A stretch of 64,000 nt of DNA, taken from assembly GCA_025529335.1 (NCBI GenBank), contig JAMYHX010000131.1, positions 1-64,000 on the forward strand, written 5' to 3'. The DNA is from Rhizopus sp. PT2906. Taxonomy: Eukaryota > Mucoromycota > Mucoromycetes > Mucorales > Rhizopodaceae. This document shows positions 45,739 to 56,497 of this stretch, piece by piece. Within the stretch, counting starts at the first letter, position 1, and each line of letters opens with the position of its first letter. The notes beneath the pieces were generated by a model. That model did no database searches. It saw nothing but the letters and a program-made list of their open reading frames with translations, and had not been told where the DNA came from. The position numbers were made by a program, and so were the translations under genes.

Positions 45739-48700
45739 ATGGATCCAAGCAGAAAGGTGAGTGTTGTTAAGATTACAATAACACCAAATTTTTGATATAT
45801 ATTTTACTAAATAGACACTTATAGATACCACCCCCACCTTCTTTCCAATCTGCACCTGATTTAAGCAAGTCTAGTTTCAACATTCCTTCCTTCTCTAGTG
45901 CACCAGATGTCTTTAATAAAGAAACAAACAACAGCAAAAGTGCACATAAAGAGCACAAGCGACGCTCAAGACGCAGTAGGTCTCGTTCACCTTCTCATCG
46001 AAAAAGTAAATACAGATCTCGATCACCTAAAAGATCCCGTTCTCGTGAAAGATCGTATAGAAAAGAGGTAATTGAAACAAAATAATTAAGAGGGGAGGGG
46101 AAATACTGACCTCGAAAGCTGTTAGTCACGTCGTTCAAGAAGATCACCTTCAAAAGAGCGAGAACCATTACATTCGTAAGTTATTATACTTCATACACTT
46201 TATACTTATTGCTTGTGTAGAGGAGAGTTGAAAACAGGCTTCACCTTCATTATTGATAAAAGAGGGGACCCAGAATTATCTTTTTATGGCGGCACCCATT
46301 CATACTCTGTACCAGCATTTCGACGATCAGGATGTAAAGTAGCTTTCAACGATGGAGAAAAATAACAAGAGAAGGAGAGAGAGAGTTAACCTGTTCTTTT
46401 TTTTTCTTCTTTAGATGGAAGGGTCTTGGGATTCAACTGGAATGAACGGCTAATTGTCAACCAAGGAAAGCTTGAGCTAGTGGATATATTGACTTCAAAG
46501 GTTAGAGATCAACACTTGAGAGAGAGATTCAATGTTTGTTCATTTCCCCTCCACTTTTTTTTTTAGCCTGCTAGGTACACTGATTCAGAATACGCTTGGA
46601 AAGAAATCGACAAATCTTTAAAACGGTACACTTGATGGATATTCATTTTAACACATATAATACTGACAACTTATTCATAGAATTCGCATTAAAAAGCAAG
46701 AGAACGATCAGGATCCATTTAGCTTGTCCAGTGGATACGTTCAACTCAGTGATGATCACCAAAAGAAAAAGAAGGCCGACTACGAGTCACTTGTTTCTAC
46801 AGGTGTTGATTATAGGTCACTGGAAGGCAATAAGGTACGAACAGTAAGAGAAGAGGATGAAGAAGAAGAAGAAGAAGAAGGAGAGAGTTACAACGACATC
46901 ATTCGACGACGCACGGTTGAATACAATCAAAGACTAGATAAAGAACCTGAAAATGTTGATTTGTGGCTAGAGTTCATACGCTTCCAGGACGAGGCAGCAG
47001 AGGGACTCGATGCATCAGCGACAAAGAGCAATCAATCAAGCTTAAATGAGGTGAAGTTGAGCATATTTGAAAAAGCATTGATGTACAATCCAAAAGATGA
47101 GCGGTTGATTCTCGCCTACTTGGCTTGCGGTGCAACCATTTGGGATACATTGACACTGCTAAGAGAATGGGATAAACAACTGAAGCTATATCCTGATTCT
47201 ATTAAGCTTTGGTCTGAATATATAAACACAAGGCAAACGAGTTTCTCCAGCTTTTCATTTACAGAATGCATCAAGGTATTTGAGGACGCTTTATCTATAC
47301 TGAAGAGACAATTAGACAGGGCAAGACACCGTGAAGAACGAGAAGATATAGAATGTCTTATAGTTTACATTATATTGAGGACGTGTCTGCTTATGAAGCA
47401 ATCAGGATATATCGAACGAGCTTATTCAGTTTTTCAAGCTATCGTCGAATATAATTTATTTGCTCCTGCTGGAATACAGGACAAGCTTGGTGCGTTTATG
47501 GAATTTTGGGATAATGAAGTACCACGTTTTGGAGAGAAAGAAGCCCAAGGCTGGAACACCTATTATAATACAAAGGCAGATTACGAGCACAGACCTGAAG
47601 AGGAGGAGAATGTGGAAATTATCAATTTGCAGGATTGGGCAAGGCATGAGATTGAGGCGGACCAAAAGCATCGACTGCCAATGCGTATGACTCAAATAGA
47701 CGATGAGAGTGTAGATGAAGACCCTTTTCGAGTTACTCTTTTTGATGACATACAACCCTTCTTGTTCGAATTTACGACATTTGCAGCACGTCAGACATTG
47801 ATATACAGCATCTTTGTCTTTTTGGGATTGAATTATACTCCTCCGAATATCGGGACGAATACGCACTTCTTCACAGATACCTTTACACATAACGATCTGC
47901 CATTAGACAAGTTCTGGCCGGAGAATAGCAACAAGCAGCCATGTTTGGTTTGGTATGTCTCTGGTGTGCCTATGGAACCAGAACAGATAGTGACAGAAAA
48001 CGACCCATTCTCTATCCCTCCCTCGTATCCAGTTGGATTGTCTGAGCTTTTTGCTCAACCACAACATTGGTTTTGCTCCTCAGAGATAGAATACAACAAA
48101 GTAGACCGCGAATTCACAAAATGTGCCTTTGAACAGTTATTAAAGTTGGAAAGGTCCATGCACCTCACACTTTGTTATTTATCCTTTGAGTCCAATTATG
48201 AGTATAAAGCGTAAGTCCCTCTTGATTATTTATGCCACATTAAACTACTATGACTGACTTTTATTTCATTCTAGTGGTCGAAAGTTAGCAAAGAGTCTTT
48301 TAAAGGATGACCGAACAAACTTAGTTTTATGGACTGCATATGCACAGATGGAAAAGAGTCATAACAAGATTGATGAAGTAAGAAAGCAAAGTGTATCAAG
48401 TATCAATACATTTATTTTATTTTTATCAAAAAGGCACGAAAAGTATACATGACAGCACTGTCAACATATCGTAGCTTTAGCGAATCAGAACAGCTCGCAG
48501 CGCCTTTAATGTATCAAATGTTTGCAAAATTAGAAATGGAAAACGGACAACCTGCTGAAGCACTCAAGATTTTAGTATCAATGTCGGGTGATAAGCCTTA
48601 TGGTATGTTGTCTTTTCTTCATTATATATATATATTTCATTCTAATATGTTCTATACAGATGTGAATATGCCTTTACCTACAGCAACTCTAATTTTGCGA

Positions 48701-49643
48701 GCAAGAGAAGTATGATAATGAATGATGATAATATAGGAAAACTAAATGCATACATGATAGTATTTCGCTCAAAAGACTCTGCAGCTATCCGTTTTGTCAG
48801 AGATGGAGAGTGAGATGCAAGCAGGGATTAATATGGTTGTTTGCTCAGCGCTATTTGAATATTTAAGCAGTGGTCTTGAAAATGCGTGCAAAGTGTTTGA
48901 TCGTACACTGGATTATATTAAAGAAAGAAAAGCAGAGCGAGGCTATGTGTCAGAACTAGTGATGACAGAGTATGCCAATCTACTTTATCAACACACAAAA
49001 TACCATCAATTAGAAGGAGGATTTCAACCACGGATGATGAGAGGGAAGATGGAACAAGCTATTCAGCTGTTTCCAAATAACACCATGTTCTTCTCCTTTT
49101 ACATTTGGAACGAGTCAAGAGCTAAAGTGTTTAACCGTGTTCAAGCACTATTCAATACTGTACTTTCAAAGTAAGTGGTGCCGTGTCCCTCTTGACCATC
49201 TGTATATATCTAAATATATCTTTGTGTAGAGAGTCAAATGTGGTTCTTTGGTTATCTGCTATTTATAACGAGTTACACAGATATAAACCATATCAAGCAA
49301 ACTTAGTTAGAGATTTGTTTGAAAGATCCATTCAAGATATCAAGTAACGTATAAAAAAAAAAATAAGAATGAAATGACAATATTCTAACCTTTAGATAGC
49401 ACTAAGAGCTCGATTATTTTGTGGAAATGCTATATTAAATTTGAGCTTTTGCAAAGAAATATTGAACGAGCCAAAGGATTATTTTATAGGTCTTTAAGAG
49501 AATGCCCGTGGTCAAAGGAATTGTATATTATTGGCATAGAGCAATTTGAAAAGATAATGGATGACAAGGAATTGAATGAATTGGCGAGCTTGATGCTTGA
49601 AAAAGAGATCAGACTTCGCACTCCAATTACAGATTTAATATAA
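45739..49643 (+). CDS. NRDE2: NRDE2 (NRDE-2/Nrl1) nuclear RNA-silencing and exosome regulator
   Basis: Thirteen exons (45739-45756, 45825-46067, 46126-46175, 46221-46333, 46415-46500, 46567-46625, 46681-48210, 48275-48377, 48434-48602, 48660-48709, 48776-49170, 49230-49343, 49400-49643) give 1,057 aa. After a six-codon first exon comes an Arg/Ser-rich region (RSRSRSPSHRKSKYRSRSP), then the family block FIIDKRGDPELSFYGGTHSY, then acidic linker and the NRDE-2 core EPENVDLWLEFIRFQDEAAE. HAT-type helical repeats (W at position 2, KLYP or LW motifs) continue to the end. In fission yeast Nrl1 and in worms and humans NRDE2, the protein works with the Mtl1/MTR4 helicase and affects splicing and small-RNA silencing. 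It is plausible here because Mucorales have RNAi. The 3' acceptor of exon 13 was chosen because it restores frame. Confidence 0.92.
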
Positions 49644-49770
49644 ACTCTTTTCTCTATTATTAGTTTTCATTGTTGTCAGATTGACTACACACATAAAAAT
49701 AATAGTACCGCCTTCTGTTCTGTATCCATGTAGATCATATACTTGTCTTTCTTTTTTACTTTCTTACTTT

Positions 49771-50478
49771 ATGAAACGAAGTATTACTATTGACTTCCAT
49801 GACACCTGGGGATTATGCAGATATTATTATACTCATAATACTGGAAGTTCAGACGACATCTTACTAACTCCATCATCCTTATGCAGTATCACTACTGAAA
49901 CGAGCTTAGGATATGCCACTATATATTCCCTCAGGCGATATACATACCCGACATTCACTGTGTCTGTACCTTCCAATAAATCAGCAAAACATGAAGAATC
50001 AAGGCGACACTCTGCTATTGAAGATAAAGTCCACACTTCAAACACAAAAAAAAGCTCTGTTACCGAAGATCATCAGCCATCTATTCTATTTTTCCCAGGC
50101 AATAAGAGGTCGAGCAATTACACACCCAACCCACCAAGCACCGAAAAGATAGAGGTAGCACTACCGCCCTCACCAGAAGCCGAGAGCACAGATCTGATCA
50201 TAGAGATACCCAACATTAGTTCAGAACAATCGTATCAACAACAAAAACAGCAAGTTGAAAAGGGGGGAAAAGCAGACTTTAGTTTCCAATTGGACATTTT
50301 CCTTTTTCTATTTGGCTTTTTGATCTTCCCATGTTGGTGGTTTGGTGCTTGGAGATATTTCCTACGTCCAATTCATGGTCAATGCGGACAAATATTTCAA
50401 ATACTCAATTGTTGTATGAGCCTTGTCAGCTTGTTGATGGCTGGTTTATTAGTCGGTTTAGCTGCTGCTCTAGCATAG
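49771..50478 (+). CDS. Serine-rich protein with C-terminal membrane segments, unknown
   Basis: A single exon; the likely start is MKRSITIDFHDTWGLCRYYY at 49771, giving 235 aa (the open frame extends 30 codons upstream without a Met). The first 60 residues look folded, the middle is Ser/Pro/Lys-rich and probably disordered, and the C-terminus carries two hydrophobic segments: LDIFLFLFGFLIFPCWWFGA and MSLVSLLMAGLLVGLAAALA. The aromatic FPCWWFGAWRYF hairpin recalls a motif I have seen in hypothetical fungal membrane proteins, but I cannot name a family. It lies 127 bp after NRDE2 and 90 bp before HMGCL on the same strand. Confidence 0.75.
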   Translation: MKRSITIDFHDTWGLCRYYYTHNTGSSDDILLTPSSLCSITTETSLGYATIYSLRRYTYPTFTVSVPSNKSAKHEESRRHSAIEDKVHTSNTKKSSVTEDHQPSILFFPGNKRSSNYTPNPPSTEKIEVALPPSPEAESTDLIIEIPNISSEQSYQQQKQQVEKGGKADFSFQLDIFLFLFGFLIFPCWWFGAWRYFLRPIHGQCGQIFQILNCCMSLVSLLMAGLLVGLAAALA

Positions 50479-50517
50479 CTTCATTTTTTCTCACATGACC
50501 GTGAGACAATTCCCTCG

Positions 50518-50525
50518 TATAAATA
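50518..50525 (+). promoter_or_regulatory. TATA box of HMG-CoA lyase gene
   Basis: TATAAATA about 44-51 bp before the start codon of HMGCL, within the 90-bp space after the membrane-protein gene. Confidence 0.5.
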
Positions 50526-50568
50526 AAGCATTGTGTGAAACGAGAAATATATCTCTATTATCTTAACC

Positions 50569-51832
50569 ATGTACTCCATGTCAAGATTGTCTGTAGCTAA
50601 TGTGGCTAAAAGCTTGGTATGTATAAAAACATTACAAAACAAAAACATGCTCTAAACTTGCGCTCTCCTTTATTTTAAAAATAGCTTCCATTAGCCATGA
50701 AGCGAAATTTTGCTACGGCTCATCGCGCTAATGGTGAATTTGTAAAGATTGTCGAAGTGGGACCACGAGACGGTCTACAGAATGAAAAAACACTAGTACC
50801 TGCATCTGTAAAGATCGAATTGATCGAAAGACTTGCTAATAACGGCTTACCCGTTGTTGAAGTTACCAGTTTTGTTAGTCCCAAGTGGGTTCCTCAGGTA
50901 CGTCTATACGGCTTGAAAAGCAAGGTGTAGACCATATGATTAATACTTTATACTAGATGGGAGACAATAAAGAAGTATTTACATCCATCCAAAAGAAACA
51001 GGGTGTTGGCTATCCCGTGTTGACGCCTAACCTCAAGGGTCTTGAAGGTGCCGTTGCATCAGGCGCTCAAGAGGTGGCCTTGTTCACAGCTGTTACCGAA
51101 TCGTTCAATCGCAAAAATACAAACTGTTCCACCGAGGAATCTCTAAAGAGAGCTAGAGAAATCACTAAAAAGGCTTTGGATCAGAACTTAAAAGTGAGAG
51201 GGTATGAAGAGTTGATTTGCTAGTTTTGACTCTTGAGCTCATATCATCTTTCAATAGGTATCTGTCCTGTGTTTTGGGCTGTCCATATGAAGGGCCTGTT
51301 AACCCAGAGATTGTGGCTTCCATGGCTAAGGAACTCTATGAAGCAGGCTGCTATGAAATTAGTTTGGGCGATACAATTGGTGTAGGCACAGCTGGATCTA
51401 TGGGTACTTTACTGGAGCATGTGCTCAAGGTTGTGCCTGTAGACGCAGTTGCCGTACATTGCCATGATACTTATGGTCAAGCCTTGGCAAATATATTAAA
51501 AGCCTTGGAGGTAGATTGTTTATACAGGCGGCAATATTCCTTAAATAGATACTAAACTAGCTTTGTAGTATGGTGTACGTGTCGTTGATAGCTCTGTTGC
51601 TGGCCTAGGCGGATGTCCATATGCCCCTGGAGCCAAGGGTAACGTAGCAACAGAAGATGTGGTGTACATGTTGAATGGATTAGGATATAAAACCAATGTT
51701 GATCTGGATGGTTTAATTGAGACAGGTCAATGGATTTCTGAAAAATTAGGTAGACCCACTAGCTCCAGAGCAGGTGCTGCATTAATGCTCGCTAGGAAGC
51801 GTAAACAAGAATTAGAAAAGTCAAAATTATAA
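50569..51832 (+). CDS. HMGCL: Hydroxymethylglutaryl-CoA lyase, mitochondrial
   Basis: Five exons (50569-50616, 50685-50897, 50957-51201, 51258-51510, 51569-51832) give 340 aa. The enzyme cleaves HMG-CoA to acetoacetate and acetyl-CoA at the end of leucine breakdown. Residues 1-30 look like a mitochondrial presequence. Catalytic features: VEVGPRDGLQNE with R44 and D45, metal-binding H236 and H238 in HCHDTYG, and the active-site Cys269 in AGLGGCPYAPGAKGN. All known key residues are kept. The C-terminus (KRKQELEKSKL) has no peroxisomal SKL exactly at the end with standard spacing but does end in S-K-L, so peroxisomal targeting of an isoform is possible. Start chosen at the first of two near Met codons (MYSMSRLSV). 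Confidence 0.95.
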
Positions 51833-52011
51833 ATCGTAAATAAACTGCAGAAAGCATAAATAATGATGCAACAGGAAAAGATTATATGTTGTAAAACGTA
51901 AGATTCACTGCAATATGTACCGAGGACAACATTATATGTCACTGGCTGTTGGATTGTTTATAAAAAAAGGGATTTTGATTTTGACTCTTTCTTTCACAAA
52001 ATTTATTTCAA

Positions 52012-52327
52012 ATGACTGTCGGAGCATCCAACAACAAAGAGTTACGAGTCTATAAAGGCAATCAACCTAACATGGACCCAAATGGTGAAATAGCGTTATT
52101 TGACTTTCTGTTTAAGCAAGACGGCAGGCTACCCCTTGATCGTAAAATCTACATAGACTCGAGTGATCCTACTCGCTATTTGACATATGGAGAATTAGCT
52201 GAAAAATCACTTCAATGTGCAGCCGCGTATAAGCATCGATTTGGATTGCAAAAGGGTGATGTTATTGCCATATGTTCCCCAAATGATATAAGATGTCCTA
52301 TCTTTTTCTTTGGTGCAATTGCTGCAG
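52012..52327 (+). pseudogene. Truncated acyl-CoA/4-coumarate-CoA ligase-like first exon
   Basis: ATG at 52012, after a TTTATAAAA box near 51957, opens 105 codons: EIALFDFLFKQDGRLPLDRK, RYLTYGELAEKS, GDVIAICSPNDIRCPIFFFG. This is the N-terminal part of an adenylate-forming CoA ligase, which normally spans about 550 aa. The frame ends IAAG at a GTAATG donor, exactly where family genes often have an intron, but no continuation (for example VSPAN, TSGTTGxPKG or the later A-motifs) is visible. What follows is AT-rich sequence leading into mobile-element remnants. The gene is probably broken by insertion or rearrangement at 52.33-52.4 kb. Confidence 0.75.
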
Positions 52328-52347
52328 GTAATGGCAGTCCAGCGTAG

Positions 52348-53024
52348 TTTTGTTCTTTAACTTACTTTTTTTTTTTTTTACATACTCTATCCTCTTACTG
52401 ATTGTGATATGTCTCGAGTATATAGAGAAGTGATAAGAGAAATGTATGTCGATGAGTCTCTATATAGCCTCTTTATTGTATATTAAGACGAGAAAGAGCT
52501 CATTATTACAAACAGCGTCATTTTATATAAGTAAATACGACCAAATTTTAAAACGATAACACACTTTTATATTCATTGTGTATGTCACAGAAAATCCTTC
52601 TCACAAAATAAGTGTTTTGATCTTAAATATATATATGCAACGTGCTTATTTCCTTTGGGAACATAAACACTTAAAATGCACAAATATATATTCGTATAAA
52701 ATACAAGAGAGTATTATAGAAGAAGAATGTTTTAAGTCTCAATAGAAAACAATAACAGCCTTGAAAACTGCTTAACAGGCCAACGGTCTGAGATAGTTTT
52801 TTGTCATTCATCAGTTTCGTCATAAAATACATCTTTTTCATACCAATATAATGTCAATAAAGTGCTATTTACTGACTGTTCATTAGTAGTCCAAGAATCA
52901 CTTTGTTTATAGGTAAGATAGCGACAGCAGAATTCTTTATTTATTACTTTTTTTATAATACGCCGTTTTTAAACTTGAATAATTACTATAAGAAATAAAA
53001 AAAAAAACCTCTTTTTTTCCTTCT
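52348..53024. other. AT-rich stretch, no gene seen
   Basis: Contains a T run (about 52366-52379) and no coding signature on either strand. It marks the left edge of the 52.4-58.6 kb element-rich zone. Confidence 0.5.
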
Positions 53025-53885
53025 TCAAAGCATTTTTTCTTCACTTTCCTTGAATTGTTGAACGTACTCCATATCTGTTTTAGGCAGATCAGCTTCGGCG
53101 CAAAGTATGTCAATGTTAGAGCTGCTTTGGTTCACTAAACTTTTTGCCAGTTCCGATAATTCAGGTGGTGGTGGCATTGGCTCAACAAGTGAATCCGATT
53201 CTCCTATATACATACGTTTGCAGGTCTCGGTGTACAACAAGCCATCACTAGTATAAGCACGTAGTCGTTTTTTTTTTAATAGAGTATCAGGCATGGGTTC
53301 CAACGTATTTGAAATTTTTTTAAATTGCTTGTTTTTTTGATCACAAACTTCAAGTAAAGCTTCAGTTACTGACTTTTCTGCTGGAATTCTAGTCGACGTC
53401 TGCTCTTTAGCAACTGAACATAATTTTGTATAATAGGGTCATCCTGGAATTCACTTGATAACAAGGATAGCTTTTGAGAGGAAAAAAAAATATGCTAATG
53501 CCACCATTGCTGGTAGGGGAGTTGCTTTGGTGGCTTCCGTGATGGTGTTCTTGTCCAAGATATAACATTTTTCAGCCCAATGTTTACTGGGGATTCCTTT
53601 TGAAAACTCAAAAGTTGTTGGTTCAAAATCCATACTGATTTCATTACGTGTAGCATGTGTGCCAAATACAATAACAATTGGTTTTGCTTTAAAGCATTTT
53701 TTTACTGATAGCGAATAGTTGATAAGACGGTCAATGAATTCTATTGTAATTGTATGCTGAACTTCAATCAGTATTGGTGGCAAACTTGTAGACGATACGT
53801 TGGCAACATAAACAGTATCGGATTAAGAACCACCTGCCCATTCTGTTGGTCTCGGTAAATACAAGGAAGCAGCGTTTGGACCTAC
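53025..53885 (-). pseudogene. PD-(D/E)XK/Rpn-like lineage-family protein, inactivated
   Basis: Reading minus: GPNAASLYLPRPTEWAGG, an in-frame TAA, SDTVYVANVSSTSLPPILIE, VQHTITIEFIDRLINYSLSV, CFKAKPIVIVFG, then PLPAMVALAYFFFLSK and frameshifts, then EALLEVCDQKNKQFKKI and a tail ending KESEEKML. The core PPILIEVQ followed by IEFIDRLINYS resembles PD-(D/E)XK nuclease-fold proteins of the Rpn/transposase-associated type, which I believe are multicopy in Mucorales. The E-x-Q of LIEVQ fits the (D/E)xK region. At least one stop and one frameshift make this copy a pseudogene. The functional label is an inference from pattern only. Confidence 0.5.
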
Positions 53886-54050
53886 ACGAAAAGTCAGCAT
53901 TTGTATGTGTAAGAATTATTGTTGTGTTCAGCTTTGGTGTTATTGTAAAAAGGCAGATAAGTCGATGACTTGCGAATTAGATTCTTTAAAAAGAAGAGCT
54001 GAATGTTATTAAATTAAGTTTGTGTGAGAGTTTTATAGGGAACATTAATA

Positions 54051-54201
54051 TTGTCAGTATGATAAATGTGGTCAATGTGATTATTTGTCAATGTTGTCAG
54101 TATTCCTATTCTCATCAGATGAGATAGAGAAAAGTAGAATGTATGCTCTACTGTAAGATTATACTCGAGTTATTATAATGGTTATCTCATCAAACACGTC
54201 A
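54051..54201 (-). repeat. Dispersed repeat, copy B
   Basis: Reverse complement matches 42747-42927 over most of its length: GATGAGATAACCATTATAA, then an ACTCGAGTATAATCTTA block, then CACATTGACCACATTTATC. It has an internal deletion of roughly 30 bp relative to copy A. Confidence 0.75.
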
Positions 54202-54559
54202 ATATAGGCATTGAATCAAAATAAAGATCCCAACATCATTCTAAGATCTTTCTTGACTTAAACCATTCCATGATGTTATAAAAAAAACTTCTTATTTGGT
54301 AATGATGAGTTTAATAAGTATATGTTCAATTATCACTAATATTTAACATCAAAAGACATGCTCACTTGGCTGAAATATTCTAAGATTCATTGCTGCGGTG
54401 TAACAAATTGTTGATGTATCAAGGATTGTATATGTATACAAAGAATTATATTACAATTAAGAATATGATAAATGAAAGACAAGTAATAAAGATAACAATT
54501 TACATATGAATGTAATTTAAACGCGATAAACATTTGTTTACTAAAAAAAAAAAATCAAT

Positions 54560-55960
54560 TTATTTTGACCACAGACGATTGTTCTTCAACATTTCCTTCA
54601 GGGAGTAAAAGGCTGTACCCTGAACCTTTTACTGCCTTTTGAATATCCAATTTCAACATTGTTTTCAAGGACGTACAACTTTTAATTGAACTTGATTTGA
54701 AGCGAATACTCTTCGTGCTCTTCCTTCATCATTCTTATAACTTTTACTGCATCCTCTAGCAAACAATGCATATATTTTAAAAACATTAACCGATTATTAA
54801 TGATTGACAAAATACAATTAACAATTTACTTTAAAACACCAGCTAAGATTTCCTAATGCTAGAATGTCGTTGATTTCAGTCATGTCCCTGGGCACTTTAC
54901 TCTTAAACACCTTCTTAGAACAGTATAATTTGGAAGAACAAAGCCCAAGGGACCACAAATGAATCATATCATCTAAAGTAATAATAGTAGTAAAATGGTT
55001 AATGACCTGGAATAATACTGTTCAACAACTATCAATAAGCTTTACGTGCCTCTAGCATGAAGAAAGGGGATGTGTAATTTTAAAGCAGTTGCTTCTGAGG
55101 CCCAATAATATTTCTTATATATAGCGTTAAAAATACTTAAGGCACCATAATGCACTTTTATATGGTCACTACCATATTTTGAATTGTCGTTTAAAAGTAT
55201 CTTTCCGGATGTTTCTAAAATCGATAGTTCATTTTCATCAACTGATATACAAGCATCTGCCTTGTACTCTTCTTTTGAACACTCAAGATATATTCCGCAG
55301 GTGAGAATTTCAATGACATATCAGGCATACTGTTCACCACAAATTCCATAATAAGCCATATGAAACTATGATTAAAGCTTGTTTTATTTATAGAAAGTCG
55401 CTCATATAAATTTGGTCTTCTATAAATGTAAAGGCAAACATGAAAGGATTCCTCTATAAAATTTTGGCTGGTGCTAGGGATTTTTTCAGTGGTTTCTAAA
55501 CTTTTAACCGCCCTCTCGATAGCTTTAAATTCTTTTTTTTTTTTCATTACAGCCAACACGCTTGTAGTATATTGACTGTGTGTTTGGAAGGGTGTTGATA
55601 TCGTGTAATCATCTTTGAAGTAAGCCCATAATTCATTTGGGATGGTCACATTTGATTGAATAACCACATTTTATAATATGATATTTCTCCAAAGAGAAAT
55701 CGTGGATAATTGAGGCTTTTAAATATTGACGTACGGTCTCCCAAACATCTTATTGCGTATTAATATTCCAAGTACTAGACTCATCATTAACGTGATCAAC
55801 CTTTTGTCTCTTGTCAGCTCGGCTTGGATCGTTATTATTAAATATATCACCATAAACTGTACAATGATTCATCTTGATTTTTACATTGTAAATGTTTTTT
55901 TTATTTGCTTTTTTCTGTGCTGCTTTCCTATCACAATGAAAGGTGTTATTTATTAGCATC
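54560..55960 (-). pseudogene. Lineage-specific repeated protein of unknown function, decayed
   Basis: On minus the order is: SRADKRQKVDHVNDESSTW, a stop, DVWETVRQYLKASIIHDFSL, another stop, then the longest open piece (55667-55215: ELWAYFKDDYTISTPFQ, KEFKAIERAVKSLETTEKIP, INKTSFNHSFIW), then ETSGKILLNDNSKYGSDHIK, HYGALSIFNAIYKKYYWASE, and DDMIHLWSLGLCSSKLYC, ILALGNLSWCFK. The pieces line up in one direction and order, so they come from one ancestral gene of about 400 aa, now broken by stops and frameshifts. I recognise the pattern as a family recurring in Mucorales genomes but know no function for it. Confidence 0.5.
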
Positions 55961-56313
55961 TAAGTCAATAAAAAAAAACTGCCATATACTTTGGTAATTT
56001 CTTTTAAGACACCAACTTTCCCTTTGATATTGATTGAAACATCTTTGTTATTAATTATCTTCTTTAAGTTGTCTTGATAATATGTAAGTATAGTGTAATT
56101 TTTTCTAAGGGTTGTAGAGGTTGTTGTTAATATAGAAAGTTTTCTTAAGATTTATAAGTTTAGGTGCTTGAAGTGACCATCAGATCTTTTAAAGTTGATC
56201 AAACTGTAAAGTAAAGTAAAAGATAAAAAGATATCAGGAACTTTTTATAACAAAAGTTATGTCCTGTTTATTGTATGAATATAAAAATAAAAGAAAAAGT
56301 GTTTGATTTAATG
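55961..56313. other. AT-rich spacer, nothing seen
   Basis: Stop-rich on both strands, between the lineage-family pseudogene and the tyrosine-recombinase element. Confidence 0.5.
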
Positions 56314-56373
56314 ATTGTGGGTCGTGCCTACCACAATCGCCGTTGCCTTCACTCCGACCTCGGATGTGGTTAT
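56314..56373. repeat. 60-bp direct repeat, copy 1
   Basis: Identical at 59 of 60 positions, by eye, to 56567-56626. Each copy opens with an inverted repeat, ATTGTGG then CCACAAT, which could fold into a 7-bp hairpin with a 10-nt loop. This copy lies past the stop of the recombinase frame. Confidence 0.9.
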
Positions 56374-56497
56374 AGGCTTTCTAGCCGCGCTTTATTCTCA
56401 GTAATATAAAAAATAAAAAATTTCTACTTATTGTTCTCTTTACATCTTTCTATGCGTGCATTCACTGTGTTTTGAGAACTGGCGGCAGGGATAGGCT

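Noticed and set aside
53451..53783. Considered as an intact PD-(D/E)XK gene
   Set aside because: An in-frame stop just upstream separates it from its conserved N-terminal block, and frameshifts separate it from its C-terminal block at 53025-53400.
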